Assembly (NCBI GenBank): GCA_028873965.1
Contig: JAPPMU010000059.1
Coordinates: forward strand, 1-64,000
Reading direction: 5' to 3'
Length of the DNA: 64,000 bases
DNA from: Chloroflexota bacterium
GTDB lineage: Bacteria; Chloroflexota; Dehalococcoidia; Lucifugimonadales; UBA3495
Shown here: positions 62,472 to 64,000 of the stretch, piece after piece
Position numbering within the stretch: position 1 is the first letter of the stretch
How the letters are laid out: each line of letters starts with the position of its first letter
Notes under the pieces: model-generated
What the model was told of the DNA's origin: nothing
The model's input: the letters and a program-made list of their open reading frames with translations, nothing else
Databases searched by the model: none
Program-made: the position numbers and the translations under genes

Positions 62472-63227
62472 TCAGAACAGTCTTTGCTGGCCGGGCGGCG
62501 GATCGTTTGGTTGGTCGACCTCGTCGGCGGGTGATTCTTCAATCCGGGACCCGGCGATCCCCGGCTCCGCGGGCGCCAGCACGTCCCAGAGGGAGCGGGA
62601 TTGTTCCGCGGGCGAGGGTTCGAAGGAAGCGCTGGCCTCGCGTATTTGAGCACTCTCAGAAGCCGGCTCGGACTGGATGCGCAATACGTCCAACAGGCCC
62701 GGAATTTTTGCGAAGTCTTCCTCGATTGCGGCCCTCATTTCCTGGCGGCGCAAACCGGCCGCGGGGTGCATGATGGGGAAAATATGACGCCCGTTCACTC
62801 GCCGCAAACGTCCCCTCAATCGGCTGATGCTCTGCCCGGGGATAAATCGGCCTGTGGAAAACCGACCCAGCGTGACTATCAGTAGCGGGTCGAGCAGTTC
62901 TATCTGGCGGTCAAGATATTTGCTGCACGCGGCGATTTCTGAGGGAACCGGGTCACGGTTATCGGGCGGGCGGCACTTGACCATGTTGGCTATGTACACC
63001 TGGTCCCTGGTCATGCCGATGGATTGGAGCAGGTCTTCCAGGAAATTACCTGCCGGCCCGACAAACGGGCGACCCTGACGGTCCTCGTGGAACCCCGGAC
63101 CTTCACCGATGAACAGGAGTTCGGCCGCATCGGGACCCTCTCCGGGCACGGCGTTCGTTCTGCCGGCGTGCAACTGGCAATCCGTGCACGTGTTGACGAC
63201 ACGAGCGACCTCGGCAAGCGTGTCCAT
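62472..63227 (-). CDS. Uracil-DNA glycosylase, family 4 type with [4Fe-4S]
   Basis: A 251-residue glycosylase that removes uracil from DNA. GEGPG (41-45) and the C-terminal segment IMHPAAGLRR provide the catalytic site. Cysteines C14, C17, C85 and C101 fit the [4Fe-4S] cluster of family 4 enzymes. The last 60 residues are an acidic, low-complexity tail. It lies 12 bases before the RNase J start and may be co-transcribed. Confidence 0.93.
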   Translation of the reverse strand: MDTLAEVARVVNTCTDCQLHAGRTNAVPGEGPDAAELLFIGEGPGFHEDRQGRPFVGPAGNFLEDLLQSIGMTRDQVYIANMVKCRPPDNRDPVPSEIAACSKYLDRQIELLDPLLIVTLGRFSTGRFIPGQSISRLRGRLRRVNGRHIFPIMHPAAGLRRQEMRAAIEEDFAKIPGLLDVLRIQSEPASESAQIREASASFEPSPAEQSRSLWDVLAPAEPGIAGSRIEESPADEVDQPNDPPPGQQRLF

Positions 63228-63276
63228 TGCTCAAGTAACCCATGTACAACGCAGTCCCGGCAGACAAGGCGTCGGC

Positions 63277-63537
63277 CTATTCGTCCGTCACGCCCTTGTC
63301 TTTCAGGTAGTTCACCGCGTCGGCGATGGTGTGGATCTCACCGGCGTCTTCATCGGGGATTTCGATCGTGTTGTCGCTGGAACTGAATTCCTCTTCAAAG
63401 GCCATGATGAGTTCGACCAGATCCAGTGAATCGGCCCCAAGATCATCCTGAAAGGATGAGGTTTCGCTGACATCGCCGGCATCTACGCCGAGCTTGTCAA
63501 CTACAATGTCGGTAATCCGTTCGAGCACGGTACTCAC
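63277..63537 (-). CDS. acpP: Acyl carrier protein
   Basis: An 86-residue carrier with the phosphopantetheine serine S37 in [20 protein letters not shown], and the usual helix I ([15 protein letters not shown]) and C-terminal helix ([10 protein letters not shown]). GTG 63537 follows a GGAG site; a longer frame to 63576 lacks family character. It carries growing fatty acids for enzymes such as the FabI-like reductase at 35.7 kb. Confidence 0.95.
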   Translation of the reverse strand: MSTVLERITDIVVDKLGVDAGDVSETSSFQDDLGADSLDLVELIMAFEEEFSSSDNTIEIPDEDAGEIHTIADAVNYLKDKGVTDE

Positions 63538-63606
63538 AGGTTCATCTCCGTGGAAGAAAGTCGTGGGTATAACCACGTAATGGGTTTGAGGCGTGCGGAG
63601 TCTAAA

Positions 63607-64000
63607 CTAATTTACCGCACTGTCAACGGATGTCTGAAGACCGTGAGCGACTGAACCCAGGACGCCGTTGACGAACCGAGCGCTGCTTTCGCTGCCAAAC
63701 ATGGATGCCAGTTCGACGGCTTCATTGATGACAACGTTCTGCGGAATGTGATCGCGATTGAGCAGTTCATAGATTGCCACACGTAATATGTTGCGGTCAA
63801 CGATGGACAATAAACGAACCGGCAGGGCGGGGGCGTAGCGGCCGATGATCTCATCGACGCCGGAGCCTTCCGCAGTTATTCCGGCAACCATCGATTCCGC
63901 GGCTCGCCGGGTGCTGGTTGTGGCCGGGCTCTCCGCGCACAACCAGTCCATCGTGCCAGCTGCCGAGTCGGAACGGACGTCGTTGGCGTATAAGGACAGG
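63607..64000 (-). CDS. nusB: Transcription antitermination factor NusB, N-terminus beyond window
   Basis: The frame is open to the window edge, so the start is missing. The visible part has LSLYANDVRSD (NusB helix 1 pattern), RNILRVAIYELLNRDHIPQNVVINEAVELASMFGSESSARFVNGVLGSVA, the classic NusB core and RNA-binding end. NusB with NusE (S10) forms the antitermination complex on rRNA operons. The first in-frame ATG inside the window (63951) lies mid-protein. Confidence 0.92.
   Translation of the reverse strand, partial: LSLYANDVRSDSAAGTMDWLCAESPATTSTRRAAESMVAGITAEGSGVDEIIGRYAPALPVRLLSIVDRNILRVAIYELLNRDHIPQNVVINEAVELASMFGSESSARFVNGVLGSVAHGLQTSVDSAVN

Overview
This is 64 kb of high-GC bacterial chromosome, densely packed with genes in short operons and carrying no rRNA. 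The gene mix suggests an aerobic, organic-matter-degrading Chloroflexota of the Dehalococcoidia/SAR202 type. Pointers are three luciferase-like flavin monooxygenases, separate CofG/CofH F420 synthesis genes, an archaeal-type (class V) fructose-1,6-bisphosphatase, a separate large subunit of methylmalonyl-CoA mutase, and several crotonase/acyl-CoA dehydrogenase genes. This placement is inferred from gene content; no marker gene was compared.

Layout. 1-6.8 kb: HEPN/PaREP1-like proteins, a MogA/MoaB enzyme, a catabolic run (HIT protein, enoyl-CoA hydratase, alpha/beta hydrolase, Uma2-like nuclease, luciferase-like monooxygenase), and a peroxiredoxin-like gene with an in-frame UGA exactly at the catalytic cysteine, followed by a SECIS-like hairpin. 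6.8-14.5 kb: formate dehydrogenase, aminotransferase, SsuD-like monooxygenase, MocA-like and XdhC genes, and a free-standing structured RNA with its own promoter and terminator. 14.8-22.6 kb: ispG and proS, separated by a 4.9 kb island of toxin-related genes that includes a TPR protein fused to a RelE/HigB-like domain. 22.6-29.2 kb: RDD protein, a GIY-YIG gene broken by a stop, short tandem repeats, oxidoreductases, CCA-adding enzyme, amidohydrolase and tRNA-Val. 29.2-36.5 kb: ruvB, then the F420 operon cofG-cofH-cofD-cofC with a luciferase-like oxidoreductase, then an enoyl-ACP reductase. 36.5-44.6 kb: zinc-ribbon/TPR membrane protein, class V FBPase, aminotransferase, aspS, a DUF255 thioredoxin-fold protein and a retropepsin-like protein. 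44.7-51.9 kb: peptide-type ABC importer (two permeases and a lipoprotein), tRNA-His, tRNA-Arg, an HtrA protease and a NIPSNAP protein. 51.9-56.7 kb: methylmalonyl-CoA mutase large subunit, acyl-CoA dehydrogenase, methylmalonyl-CoA epimerase and holA. 56.7-64 kb, minus strand: importer ATPase, PHP phosphoesterase, ftsK, RNase J, uracil-DNA glycosylase, acpP and nusB.

How the genes fit together. The F420 operon supplies a deazaflavin cofactor that the adjacent luciferase-family enzyme may use. The crotonase, acyl-CoA dehydrogenase, mutase and epimerase genes point to branched or odd-chain acyl-CoA breakdown through methylmalonyl-CoA. MogA, MocA, XdhC and formate dehydrogenase point to molybdoenzyme use. 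The items most worth following up are the probable selenoprotein, the TPR-toxin island and the unassigned RNA.
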